Shown here: positions 11,529 to 22,941 of the stretch, in pieces
Numbering within the stretch: position 1 is the stretch's first letter
Layout of the letters: each line of letters begins with the position of its first letter
Assembly: GCA_907163375.1 (NCBI GenBank)
Contig: CAJQUW010001420.1
Span: forward strand, 992,001-1,056,000
Direction of reading: 5' to 3'
Length of the DNA stretch: 64,000 nucleotides
DNA from: Prostheceraeus crozeri
Lineage: Eukaryota > Platyhelminthes > Polycladida > Euryleptidae
Notes under the pieces: model-generated
The model's database searches: none
The model's input: only the letters and a program-made list of their open reading frames with translations
Told to the model about the DNA's origin: nothing
Position numbers and translations under genes: made by a program

Positions 11529-12560
11529 TCAGGTGTGATAAGAGGCCGATGCGGTCGATGCACTGAGATTCGTACGTTCACACAAATTTGAATCACTTGT
11601 TAGTCTATCTTTAGCCACACTAATAGCTAAATCAACCGGAACAGAAGTAAATAAAGCTTTGACGTCGAATGACACCATCACATCACCTGGACGCCAGCAG
11701 GCATTTTTCACAAAACCACAAAGTTCATAAGAACTCGAAACATCACTGCCAGCGTTTTTCAGCAACGGATTGAGGATTTCACACAAGTGTTTGGATAAAT
11801 TATACGTGGGAGAATTAACGAAAGAAACAATTGGATGAAGAGGTATTCCTGTTTCGTGCAACTTTGGTAGGCCATATATTCTTGAACATACTCCATCGGT
11901 ACTCCGAAGTTTATAATAAAGGAAATCTGGAAATTTACAATCATTCTTTAGTCGCAAAAGAAGTTTGTTCATATTTCTTTCAGTACACTCTGTAGGATCC
12001 TTCTTTAACTTACAATAAGTGGTTTCGTCCACCAAAAGATCCTGAATCTTTTCGTCGCAGGATGTACGATCCATAATCACAGTCGAATTTCCTTTATCAG
12101 CAGACTATATAACAATAGAATGGTCCTGTTTCATTGACTTCAATGCTTCATACTCATTCCCCGAAAGATTAGGACCAGGAGCTTTGGCTGTATGCAATAC
12201 TGTCGTAACCTGAGCACGAATCAATGATTTGTCACTTTCTTGAAGATCTTTAATTCCAAAATCAACAGATGACAGAAATTGAGCTTTTGGAATTCTGCGT
12301 GGGGCTACAGAAAATTCAAGCCTTTGCGTAGTACAGAAATCTGGTCATCATAAAGTGTCTTACTGGATATGTTGATAACCCACTTTGAAGTAACGATGTG
12401 AGCAGTTTAACTTCGTCTCGTAAGATTACCAAGTTTGTTTCCAAGATTCTTTTTCAACGTCGCAGCATTCTTTAAAGCAGCACTTTCTGCATATTGTATA
12501 ATCCATGCTAAATCACTTGAAGAGATGATGAAACGTAGACGATGAGCAAATCGTACCATC
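11529..12560 (-). pseudogene. Penelope-like element, N-terminal and first half of reverse transcriptase
   Basis: On the minus strand the order is: an N-terminal region with KWVINISSKTLYDD and VLRKGLNF (about 12400-12330), a segment ending SADKGNSTVIMD (12105-12060) with an in-frame stop just before SADKG, and then the Penelope signature blocks YGLPKLHETGIPLHPIVS, SPTYNLSKHL and VMVSFDVKALFTSVP (first catalytic aspartate). The sequence stops there; the YxDD block and the GIY-YIG nuclease are absent. Frameshifts and stops show that it is dead. Penelope-like elements are retroelements distinct from LINEs and LTR elements. Confidence 0.9.
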
Positions 12561-12599
12561 AGAGAGAATCAATGAAGAATTAATGTTTATATATATTTT

Positions 12600-12656
12600 A
12601 TAATAACTTTAATATAATAATAATAATAATATATTTAAATATTGGTTATAATAAGA
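12600..12656. repeat. AT-rich simple repeat, (TAA)n
   Basis: A run of AATAATAATAATAATA-like units lies between the end of the Penelope remnant and repeat copy B. Confidence 0.7.
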
Positions 12657-13505
12657 ATTAATGTTTATTAAATTACCAATTAGGTGGGCTCCTTTTACTT
12701 TCATGCTCAACCTCAAGAGTATTTTCTTAAGGGTCATCATGTCCCCGGTGTTATGAGATTCAGTTTCCCTAGGTTTTAGTTTCCGATCGGAAAATAAAAC
12801 CATGGTTTTAGCTTCCTAGTAGGAAAATGATACCAGGTTTTATTTTCCTATTAGGAAACTAGAAGCCGCAACACCAGGGGAAAACCAGTGGGAAACTAAA
12901 ACACACTTAAAAATGTTGGGTTTAATTTTCCTATCGGAATATTAAACCATGGTTTTAGTTTCCGGTAGGAAACTGAGACAGAGGGAGAGAGAGAGAACTA
13001 TAACACCGGCAACCTACCACTGGTAGAGCAAAATCACATAATCAAAGACAATGATTTCGATAGACTTTCAAAGTTGCAAATGGGTCCACGTCACTATTCA
13101 GATTCAAGAAATGAAACATGATTTTAGTGAATCATAAAATCATGCCGGTGAAAATTGAATTAAAAACTTGAAATTTCAACCAAGAAAGCACGAACAATAT
13201 CGCGACTTTTCATGAAGATTTCCATTATAATACGAACCATGAAATTCCCTTGATAATCAGCTTAATATCCGCTTATTGGGATGCTTATTAGAAAATATTC
13301 ATTCCTTTTGATATCCAACTTGTTTCATATTACTTATAAAGCGGACGCCATCTCTTAAGTATAAATTTGCAAAATTTTGACTTTTTTAAAACTGTTTAAA
13401 TAATTTTTTGGACCATGGGAACGTAATCTCTGCAAAAACTTAATCTTTTCATTTAAGAATTTTTACTGTATACAGATACTTTTTTGAGTCAACCCTACTC
13501 TATGG
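12657..13505 (+). repeat. TAGAGTA repeat family, copy B, 5'-truncated and interrupted
   Basis: It matches copy A from its internal ATTAAATTAtCAATT region to the end (CCCTACTCTATGG) but lacks the first ~240 bp. It is interrupted at 12745-13009 by a separate element; copy A and copy D supply the uninterrupted sequence (ATCATATC...AACCTGC). Confidence 0.8.
12745..13009. mobile_element. Palindrome-rich MITE with CCGGTGTTAT ends
   Basis: The 265-bp insert begins CCGGTGTTATGAG and ends CTATAACACCGG (inverted ends, ~12 bp). Inside it are several nested palindromes built on GGTTTTAGTTTCC and GGAAACTAAAACC, for example AGTTTCCGATCGGAAAATAA, plus a short GAGAGAGA run. It is absent from the equivalent site in copies A and D, so it is a true insertion. 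The target duplication is too short or decayed to define. Confidence 0.7.
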
Positions 13506-16500
13506 TTACATCTGTGGTGATCCCTAGGTGATACATGATGCTATGTGAACTTTACTTGCATGTTTTCGACAAGTAGTGTAAGTGATGCATGACAGTGAAG
13601 AACATAGCAATATCGCTCAATGAAGTCTTGAGTCATTCTTTAAATGAATATCTTTAGACACAAAGTTTCAAAACAACTTCCATAGCTAATTGATTCCTCA
13701 ATGTTTTCATTAGACAAGAAATGTGCAGTTTTTTATAAGCAAAAATATTCATCTCCAGAATACATTACAAGAAAATGAACAATTCAGCAAATGCAAATAG
13801 AGCAACATCAAAAATGATCCAGCTGACTCCTTTATATTCAAATCAATTCGCTCCGAAATTGATTTAAAATGTCTTTCGTTGACTTTTAATTATAAAAGCG
13901 CAGAAAACTGTCGGTATGTACTGAATGACATTCTAGTCTTCCATTCATTTGCGTTATTTGCTTCATATTTACTTTACCAAATTCATCTCTCGTCATCTAA
14001 CTATAGTATTTGGTCAGTTTTGAGAGCGTTCGTCCCTTCTCTAATACGACTTTCGAAAACAAATGTGAATTGATAAAGAAACATTGAATGAAGCGTATAA
14101 TTTATTCACTGAGATTTTGTTACTATCACTCAATCAATATCAATATTAGCAAGGAAAAATAACATGTTTTGATATGATGAGGTAGATCTTTGATTCGTGT
14201 TTACGTAGGAGTGGACTGTCATTCATTAATGTTATATGATGTTCCATTTCTGTCCAGAGACAGTGAGAGCATTCACGTTCAATTTGTTTATCACAGAATT
14301 TGAACATACACAGTGATTATGCGTGCATGCATCATTTTACAGTTTATTGTGGAGCAGCTTTGTGTTGGAGGTAAATCATTAATTGTATGACTCATCAAAA
14401 ATCCTATCATCAATAGCCCATGTAATTAAAATGAAATTTTTCTGATTCAAATTTGAATTTTGACTCGAAATTTCATTCTCAGAATGTCATCAATTAAATT
14501 AAAAAAACACGACACGGTAAAAAATTCGAAGGATCCATAAAACGGAAGATGCCAAAGTTAAACAACCACCCTAGTGGACAAAATCCTGTAAGCAATTGTG
14601 TAACTTAAAGTCAAGAACGAATGAATATCAATTAATACTAACCACAAAATACATACAAAGGCTAGCCGACCCAACTTTTGAAGGGAAAGGAAATAAATGA
14701 AAACTTATGATCTATTTCTATTTTACAATCTAAGAGCTAAAATGAGTGTTCGTCCTGAACTTGGCGAGAAGCTAACTAAAAGTAACAAATGGTGAAAATC
14801 AAGAAACCCAAGAAGCCAAAATAAGATTGCTATGTATGGAGTCATCAGGGAGGAATTATGTGGCTGCATGAAGCAAGGTATCGGCCCTTAACCTCCAGCC
14901 GGTACCACATGGCGGGGTCCGACCAACCATGTCGAATGCACGTGAAAGAAGATCTCTCCAAACCTGAGGAAGCATAGAAAAAACCAAACTGAAAATAATT
15001 TTCTTTTGGATTTTTGAGGACAAAAGGAAACAAAAGAATCTGGAAGAGGTTTTAGAAGAATGAAAAAAATAGATTTATGAAAGAAGAATTACATATAACA
15101 TGTAAAATATGTCACGATCACTTTTTTTATAGAACAATCAAAATAATAATATCTCATCATTATTTACTTCTGTGATTTTTTTTATTTCTGTTACAGTCAT
15201 TAAATGTTCTCTTAATTGCAGTTTCATTGTTTTATCTCCTATAGAAACACTGTCCACTACTGTGACACCGATATAAATCAGCCGGAAGCTACAAAAAGAT
15301 CGACTTGAAATAGGCATTAGCCGGTGTTCCAGCTACTTAAGTCTTCAAGTTTCCAGCTCTGTGGAGGGATAAGATCTTGACAATTTTTGGAATAGCATCA
15401 AAAAACCGGCATTCACATATAATTCAACTGAGAAACCACTTAATTCTTAATGATTCAATTCAATTCAATTTCATGCAAATTTAAAAATAAATGCCTATTA
15501 GTAGGCTAGTAACTTAACCCGCTAACTACGGATGGGTCAAATTGATCAACCTTTTGAATTCAAATAGCTGTAGTTCATTACTAGATAATGCACCACACCT
15601 ACTGTTAGAGGGCCATCAAAGCGAATGGGTTTTAAAACAGGCCACCATGTACTTTCACGACCTTTAATATGATACGTGGATGCAGTGTGCACATGCTATT
15701 ACTACTGTTTCTTAAATACATCAAATTAGCACCGAACACTTATTAATGCATGGTGCCGTGCTGTCACAGTGCGGTGCCGCAGAATGCGGGCTGACGCAGA
15801 GAAGTGTAAGAATATGTCATGCCCGAGTAATTGTCAGTTCATCATGATCATGTCATTAATTTTATTACCGATTTTCTAAGCCATATTGTTTGCAATCTAA
15901 TGAACAGCGGTTTCTCCGAGATGACCTACAATAATAATTTATGAAATTAAGTATGGAAAATTGTATAAGCTATTTCATGAATCAACACCTCAAATATTTG
16001 AAGTGTTGGTATTTCAATCAGCAAGAACTTAATAAATTACACCTATTCATGCGAAATAGGCTGGAGATCCCTGTTTCGAATTACGGCTTTCCTTTTATTC
16101 ACTGCTATAACAATGATAGGTACTTGTTGCAACATTTTATCTAAAGACAAAAATATACATTTTGTACTAAAAATTTAAGCAAACCAGTTTATAAACTTAT
16201 TAATTTGTGAGCATACAACTCGTAGCACTCGATTGATCACAAAGAAAAGCTCGCACGGATAGCATCAAAGGCTATCATTCACTTTTACAATTTTCCTTTC
16301 TACGATTTCTCCAAACACAATCAGAGAAAGTTTTTATGAATTTGATGTCTTCCACCGTTTCGAACAGACTTCTGCAACGGCTGAGAAATATCCTCAATTT
16401 TCTTCGAAAACAACTCAGCATCAAGGCAATCCATCATTTTTGTTCTAAGAAAACCATGAGCCATGAAATGAATGAAAATGATAGACATTGACTCAAAGAG

Positions 16501-17535
16501 CCGCTCCAATTCTGAAGCAATGTCCTCTGGGGCTGAACAACTTAAATTTCCGGAGTTTCGATCTCATTTCTGCACAAGAAATTGAATACGCTGCTGCACG
16601 GATCGTCAAAATTCTCTTTACGTCGGATATACGGCTATTGACAATTCCACTATTGGAAAATTCATAACGTAGATTCATGAACTTCTGCAGTTGAAAATCG
16701 ATTTCGCTCCGTAAAACTATGATTTAAAGCAGGGACGTAAATGATTAATTATATCACGCAAGAAAAACTTCTCAAAGACTTAATCAGTCAAACTTGATTA
16801 GAATGTCGACGATACGCCAGAGTGATGCTGTAGTCGATAATAAGAATTCTCTGTTCTCGTATTCCAAATTTCGAACATTAATTGACTCACGATATTGTCA
16901 ACTTGGGGAAAATAAGCGTTTTACAGATTATATTAACCAGCAAACAATTTCAGTAAATATTTGAAATATGAAATCTGATAGCAAATTTCTTTTTGATGCA
17001 TTGAATTGTGAGAGTATATCAATAAAGTTGTTGAAAATGAAATTTGATACTTATTGAGAATCACTAGTGGCTTAGGAGTAATAGATGACGGGAAGTTTAC
17101 GGGAACACGATATTGATACAAAATCAGAAATAGTAGCAACTTTTAGGAGACGGAATGTTTAGCTTTTAATCAGCAGCCAAATTATTATCAAGTCTCACGT
17201 TTGAGCCAGAAAATTTCATCGCAGTAGTTTGAAATCGATATAGTGACGTTGGAATATTGAATTTGTGAAAATACTAAAATACAGTTAAACCTTCACATTT
17301 TCAAGGGTGACATAAGTAAGAAATATGTTTCTCATTTATTAACCCTCATACGGCTTCCTGTATACATATACAGGGTGAATACCATACCTTGTCCGATACA
17401 TTTTAATAAAAACCCGACGTCATCCCGACTTGTCTATATTGTAACTTTTCATTGAAGGGAATGATATTCTATACCTTTCAGCTCAGTGCCTTTGAGCATG
17501 AGTTTTCATTTCATGTTTCCATCTTTGCCATCCTT
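13506..17535. other. Gene-free 4 kb with no recognised repeat
   Basis: AT-rich sequence. None of the open frames (60-68 codons) has a motif, signal or partner. I see no large inverted repeat, no transposon protein and no RNA gene here. Confidence 0.5.
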
Positions 17536-17543
17536 GCTTATTG
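17536..17543. repeat. Left target duplication of the giant element
   Basis: GCTTATTG directly abuts the terminal GGTTAATGAT. The equivalent flank on the right (27896-27903) reads GATTATTG, a 7/8 match. Confidence 0.6.
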
Positions 17544-17600
17544 GGTTAATGATTTTTTACTACAGAGTCAAAATAAATAACATCACGAAAAAAAGAATAC

Positions 17601-18297
17601 ATCGAGCCACAACTTCTACGCATCTTTGCGGAAAACGCAATAGAGCCAAACTTAAGCTCTACACTACCTCACTCACCTTCAAATAAAGTTTCATCAAAAT
17701 CCATCCAATACTCTGTCCTACACTGCCTTCACAAGTTTGAAAATATGGCCTATTCAGCGACATTTCAAACTTTCAAACACACATCGAGCCACAACTTCTG
17801 CGCATCTTTGCGGAAAACGCAATAGAGACAAACTTAAGCTCTACACTACCTCACTCACCTTCAAGTAAAGTTTCATCAAAATCCATCCAATACTCTGTCC
17901 TACACTGCTTTCACAAGTTTGAAAATATGGCCTATTCAGCGACATTTCAAACTTTCAAACACACATCGAGCCACAACTTCTGCGCATCTTTGCGGAAAAC
18001 GCAATAGAGCCAAACTTAAGATCTACACTACCTCACTCACCTTCAAGTAAAGTTTCATCAAAATCCGTCCAATACTCTGTCCTACACTGCTTTCACAAGT
18101 TTGAAAATATGGCCTATTCAGCGACATTTCAAACTTTCAAACACACATCGAGCCACAACTTCTGCGCATCTTTGCGGAAAACGCAATAGAGACAAACTTA
18201 AGCTCTACACTACCTCACTCACCTTCAAATAAAGTTTCATCAAAATCCATCCAATACTCTGTCCTACACTGCCTTCACAAGTTTGAAAATATGGCCT
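17601..18297 (+). repeat. Tandem array, ~3.8 copies of a 182-bp unit
   Basis: Units start at ATCGAGCCACAACTTCT at 17601, 17783, 17965 and 18147, exactly 182 bp apart, and each ends in TTTCACAAGTTTGAAAATAT followed by GGCC. The last unit is partial. Units differ by only a few bases. The array sits 57 bp inside the terminus of the giant element and is mirrored at 27144-27842. Confidence 0.95.
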
Positions 18298-18479
18298 AAA
18301 AAGCCAGTTGGGAAGCAGGGTTTTTCTGCTTGATTTGGCTTGGTTTCGTATGTGTCGTCTATTTCTTCTTTTTACAGAAGTTCGTTGGTTGGAGTAGTTA
18401 GAGATCATAGACATCGGATTCTGTTATTAGGATGTAATCTTGTGTCTGTGTCATGGAGTAGGGATACATAGCTTACAGT

Positions 18480-18722
18480 GTCGTAAGTAACCTGTATATA
18501 CGTGTATAAAATCTGTATATATATACTCAAATACTCAAATATCTGTATACAGTGAAAATTTTTATATGAGAAGATTCAGTTTCTTGGGGAGATTGCGTTC
18601 TGGAGCTCCAAAAAATTATTTGAGCACTTTTGAAAAAAGTCAAAATTTGCTTATTTATATACTACCGAGATGACTCCCCTATATAAGTAGTATGAAACAA
18701 GTTGGATATGAAAGGAATAACT
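18480..18722 (-). repeat. TAGAGTA family, 3' fragment in the left arm
   Basis: On the minus strand this matches the last third of copy A (TATCCAACTTGTTTCATACT through TTTTCACTGTATACAGATA) and then diverges in an AT-rich TATATACTCAAATACTCAAA tail. Mirrored at 26725-26965. Confidence 0.75.
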
Positions 18723-18724
18723 TG

Positions 18725-19331
18725 TGCACTGCTTCGATTGCACTGCTGTTTGTCGAAAGCTGTGGGTCTGCTTTTTGACTTGTCTCCACTATCACTAATC
18801 TCTTCGTTTTAACGGTGTTAATCTTACAGCCACATCTTACTGCATCTGAAGAAATTAAGTTTAGGCTATTCTCCAGTTCTCACCAACTTTCAAACGAAAG
18901 TGGTATATCATCGACAAGGCTTGAGTTGTTAGTAGGTCGTCCCTGAATTGACAAACCTGTCGCATTGTTATAGCACGTTCCAGGCATACAAAGCAAAATA
19001 GCAGGTTACAAGGAATCGCCCTGTCTGGAATCCTTGTCTGAACCAGTCACCAGTTTCATTTCCGATGCTGACTGCAGCCTTGGCACTGTAGTGCATGCTC
19101 TTCAAAATGTGGATAATCTTAGCATCCACTCCATATAATTTCAGTACTTCCCACATGGCGTCTTGTCGAATGTTACCGAAAGCCTTACAGAAATCGATCA
19201 GACCATCAGTAAGGATCTGTTGCACACTACTGCTGTCTCTGCGGAAGCCTGTTTGTTCTTTTACCAGGAATGGCTCGACAAAAGCTTTCAGACGCTCTAT
19301 GCTGATCAGCAAGAACACTTTGCTCCCACAG
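18725..19331 (-). pseudogene. RTE-like LINE reverse transcriptase, middle part (left arm copy)
   Basis: Minus-strand translation begins CGSKVFLLISIERLKAF, then EQTGFRRDSSSVQQI and LIDFCKAFGNIRQDAMW, where the catalytic aspartate sits in DFCKAF. GVDAKIIHILKSMHYSAKAAV and a degenerate GFQTGRFLVTCYFALY (normally GVRQGC..SPLLF) follow. The reading continues with a damaged LVDDIPLSF in place of YADD and CGCKINTVKTKRL. The N-terminal half of the same domain lies at 22084-22370, separated by the hAT-like insertion 19331-22083. Non-functional. Confidence 0.85.
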
Positions 19332-19762
19332 CTAGTTGCGCTAATCTTGGCATTACTGCGCGATTGCGCGAATTTTTAGAATGCTGCGCTAATTTTGTGA
19401 AAATCACATTGAAATTAAAAACAGGAGAATACTTTCAGAAACAGACATGAAAATTCAAAGTGATGATTTAGTACCGTTGCATGAATTTTCAACTAGCCTT
19501 TTTAATATAGGCCCATTTGCATATTTTTTGTATTTAAGTAAGTGTAGATATTGCCAGTTAATTTAAGTATAACAATACAATGTCTCCATGTCTTACATTT
19601 CGGTCTAGAGTAGTCAGATAGACTGAGTTTGCTTTCGATGAACTCTTGAAGGCAATAATTAGATAACGCTTAAACTTATTTCGATTCAGTTTATGCTGTT
19701 ATCAGGATTCTCTGCAATGGCATATTGGAAGACAAGAACTATGGTTCTCCCTGACCAAAAAC

Positions 19763-20437
19763 ATGCTGAAATATTTTCCTATTGGCTCGAAACAGGGGAC
19801 AGTCATAGTTCGGGGACTGTCTTTCTTGATTTCCGGACTTATCAAAGATTCTGTCTTTCTAACGCGCGTTCTGAACGTTGAAAAACGTTTCAAAACAGTT
19901 TCGTCAGAGGACAACTTTCAATTATTGAACGAAGAAACTCGCATAATGGCAATTGATAGGGAAGTGGGGAAGGCCATAACGAACAGAGATTCTATGGATT
20001 TGGTGAAATTTTGGATAAATATACATAGTGGTGGAAAGTATCCGTGCCTAACTGAGCTTGCAACCGTTGGTCTGTGTATGCCACATTGCAATGCAGACAG
20101 TGAGCGCATTCTCAAGTAGGTGGCCAGCGTTGTGACAACAGATCGATCATGTTTGAAAGAGTTGACAATTCATTCTCTTATGGTAACAAAATCTGTTGTA
20201 CATACCTTTGAATGTGTTCCAGAGACCATACCAATCACAAAATCGCTTTTGCAAAAAGGTTTTGATGCCTTGGATAAGGAGAAAGAGGAGGCTCAAAAGA
20301 AAATCTCAGTGGCACAAGATGTGTTGAGGGCCGCTACCAAAAGCCTTCAAAATGTTGAGAAACAGAAAGAAATATTGAGAGAGAGAGAGCGAGAAAGAGC
20401 TGATCATACGTGCTGTGAAACGAGCAATGTGTTTTGA
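19763..20437 (+). pseudogene. hAT-like transposase, C-terminal dimerisation region, in-frame stop
   Basis: The frame contains KFWINIHSGGKYPCLTELA, then VGLCMPHCNADSERILK, a good match to the C-terminal hAT dimerisation block (FW....YP.L..LA..L..P..NADSERIFS). A TAG at 20117-20119 follows, where an arginine or valine codon is expected. The same frame continues with TTDRSCLKELTIHSLMVTK and a charged, coiled-coil-like tail (LDKEKEEAQKKISVAQDV). The RNase-H catalytic core upstream is missing. Codons 19763-19901 also lie in the left arm and are therefore duplicated at 25549-25687. Some host genes contain this domain, but the stop and truncation argue for a dead transposon. Confidence 0.75.
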
Positions 20438-20764
20438 GAAGGCTACCTTGCCGAAGTTCCAGAGAAGATGAACAGTTTTTGTAGCACTGTTTTAAACTGT
20501 TTGACTGTTTATCTTCATGACCATTTCTTGATTTCGGATTTCCATATTGTTGTTTACTTCGAAAGTCTCATCTAAGTAATTGACTGCATTTTCTCAATTT
20601 TGAGACTTCGCTTCGCGATGAATTTGTAGATGAACTGAATTATTTGCTTTGTTGAAGATTTTATGCTGGATTTGAACCAAAAATGTTTACGCATTTATTG
20701 AATTTACTGTCCGTTTTTTAAGTGTTATCATTTTTATTTGATAAAGAATACATGTATTGTATCC

Positions 20765-21815
20765 ATAGAAATGGATAATAGTACAATAGAATGGAAGTTT
20801 GATATCTTGCCTATATACAATGATGGCACATGGAAAAATCTATGGTTTGGACATATATCAGCTTGGATCAAAAACATTGCATCATAGTCAAACTATTTGC
20901 CAAGTTGGTTGTAGAAGTTGTTGACAGCAAATTACAGAATTTTTATGAAGAGAATTTTAATTGAGATGGCAGCATTGTTTCATGTGAATTAGCCTACTAT
21001 TTCATGGATTAATATACTGTGTCTATCTGTAGCAGTCATTGACAACAGTTTTCCAATTTTTCAATGCTGGAATGCGAATCAAAAATTGGTTCAGAGTCAT
21101 AATCGAATGTGGTCGATGCACTGGTTGTAAGAATATCTCAAGAATTCAAAGATAAAAATTCTATGTATTGGATAATTTCTCCTTCTAGCTGTTCAGAAAC
21201 CTAGCGCTTTGTGGAATAAACACATTGAAAGCTGCTTTACCGACAATCATTTCTCAGATAAATGAAATGTCGCTGGATCCTTTCTATTAATCACTAAATG
21301 ACTTATGTGATATAGTGTGATGATATTTTGGAAGCTCATTTTCGAAAGCATGCTAAGATTTTGAAAATTTTTCAAATATATTGAACAGGGGAATGCTTTT
21401 AAGGAAATGAATACTCTGAGATTTCTTGGCCTCTGATTTCAAGCTGGAGCAATGTATGTTCTGTAAATCGACATTGTAAGTTGCATATGTGACTGATAAT
21501 ACTCTTGATTGATTATGGGAGCGATATTTCAAAATGATGAACGTACAGAACGTTTTAAAGGATTTCTTTCTTTGTCATCCTGTCGCCGCAGTATTTCATA
21601 AATTCATTATTGCTTTTGTGCACATGATCTTTGGACAAGAGGCAACAATCCAGATCACAAATTGGCTTGATTAATATAAATGCCAATCAGAAAACTTGGA
21701 AACCAGCTCGCACAATTTGCATTTTGCCCCAACTAAGTTCCCCCGGCGTGTGCCATAATTTTCATGCAATTTCCATTCTAGGACTTTCTATGGTATTGTT
21801 AATTTCTATGATTGT
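20765..21815 (+). repeat. 1.05-kb sequence of unknown origin, paralogue of 53795-54862
   Basis: Matches the reverse complement of 53795-54862 over its whole length with substitutions and small indels. Segments that stay alignable as protein in both copies include a block around EYLKNS..ILCIG.FLL, GINTLKAALPTIISQINE ending in a stop, and the 74-codon frame at 21534-21758. I do not recognise the family. The GINTLKAALPTIISQINE block faintly resembles the last helix of arthropod gustatory receptors, but that is too weak to call. Confidence 0.65.
21534..21758 (+). pseudogene. Unknown 74-codon frame, one stop (paralogue at 53853)
   Basis: Begins MMNVQNVLKDFFLCHPVAAV and ends FAPTKFPRRVP before a stop that is conserved in the paralogue. 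A TAA sits in the middle (after NWLD), where the other copy has AGA. Alignment to the paralogue needs no gap over 75 codons. The central hydrophobic stretch (residues ~14-30) could span a membrane. Function unknown. Confidence 0.4.
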
Positions 21816-22083
21816 ATCTATGTTCACAAGTAAAATTATCTATCGGTTTACGTAGTAACATGACTGTACATGTACATCGTCGACGGGGGCAACAGTCACA
21901 TTCCTCCGTGGATTTTGTCAGTATATTTAAGTGTCATTGATTGGGCCATAAAATGCGATTGAGTGAAACATGGGATCTGTAAAATGTGATGGTAAGAAAC
22001 ATAGGACCTGTAAATTGCGATAGTGCCCAGCTTTCCAGTGCATAATGAAAATTAGCCCCCTGCGCTTATTTTCAGATCCTGCG

Positions 22084-22370
22084 CTATTTTTTTAGTGAAC
22101 CTCTGTGGGAGCCTGTAACCGACTTGTTCCATTCATCAGGAACTTTCTCTTCAGACAATGCTTGACTGCATTTAGTGAGCAGCTCTTCTGCCAATTCTAC
22201 TCCACCTGCATGTAACATCTTTCCTGTGATTCCATTTGTACCGTGAACCTTGTGTGGTTTTAGCTTCTTCGTTGCTGTTTGGACTTGACACCCGAGTATT
22301 TCGAAATTTCTGCCGTCGTCTTGGAGTGCTATTTCTTCAAGCTCCCTCACTGCTATGTTGTCATTATCAT
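22084..22370 (-). pseudogene. RTE-like LINE reverse transcriptase, N-terminal part
   Basis: Minus-strand translation includes KKLKPHKVHGTNGITGKML, then LAEELLTKCSQALSEEKVPDEW, the fingers region that precedes the RGI-LLS block in RTE-type LINEs. It stops at RGSL, where the hAT-like element was inserted; the domain resumes at 19331. Decayed upstream coding sequence of the same LINE probably extends to about 22740, but no motif there is clear. Confidence 0.8.
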
Positions 22371-22941
22371 GCTTCTACGCGTACAGGTATCGGTAGTACT
22401 CAATCCATCTCTCCTTGGTCTCTTCGGATGTCTGGAACAGGTGTCCATTCCATCGCGATCTTAAGCAAATCGTTACTTCGGTTCCCATTTTGCATTGACA
22501 TCTCTGATCAGCAGGTATGCTTGGCGTATCTCTGCTTCTGACACTCGCTCCTGTATATTTTCATGTTCTCTTCAGCCTGTAGTGTTCTATGTTTCGACTT
22601 TGCTTTTCATTCGTAAATGGGAGTGTCCTCTTAGTGATTCCTTTCTGTCGGTTGACGGTCTGTCATTGCCTCTCTGATTGCCGAATACATCCCAGCTGTT
22701 CTTTCCTCCATCTTTTTTCTTCCGTTAGGCTAATCAAACCAAATTTTTGGGTGAATTTGGGTAAATTGGGATTTTTTGAGTGAGTCTGGAAATTTCTCTC
22801 CGAAAATTCGCGGGCACCTTGCCCGGAATGATAATGAAGCCAGCACTGTACGAGTAATACCACTGACTGCCTGTACTGACGTCGGAAAGGCGGCACGAAG
22901 AACTTGGTGAATGGAGAGCAGTTGCACGTGTACGAAAGCAG

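Larger units (their letters stand above)
17544..19901 (+). repeat. Left arm of the giant inverted repeat
   Basis: Matches the reverse complement of 25549-27895. In the segments I compared base by base (about 19500-19900, plus the 18968-19318 frame) the arms differ at about 1% or less. In the outer 57 bases I count three substitutions and a small indel. The inner edge falls inside the hAT transposase remnant, just after codons at 19896-19901. Confidence 0.9.
19331..22083 (+). mobile_element. hAT-like element inserted in the LINE (boundaries approximate)
   Basis: The LINE frame breaks on one side after RGSL (22084) and resumes on the other at CGSKVF (19331), with ACTA at both junctions. The 2.75 kb between holds a hAT transposase C-terminus on the plus strand. 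TGCGCTAATTTT-like words recur near both edges, as subterminal repeats do in hAT elements. I could not find clean inverted ends or a clear 8-bp duplication, so the limits are inferred from the interrupted LINE. Confidence 0.5.

Noticed and set aside
17601-18297. Regular direct repeats that could suggest a CRISPR-like array
   Set aside because: The 182-bp units are contiguous with no unique spacers. This is a tandem repeat in an animal genome.
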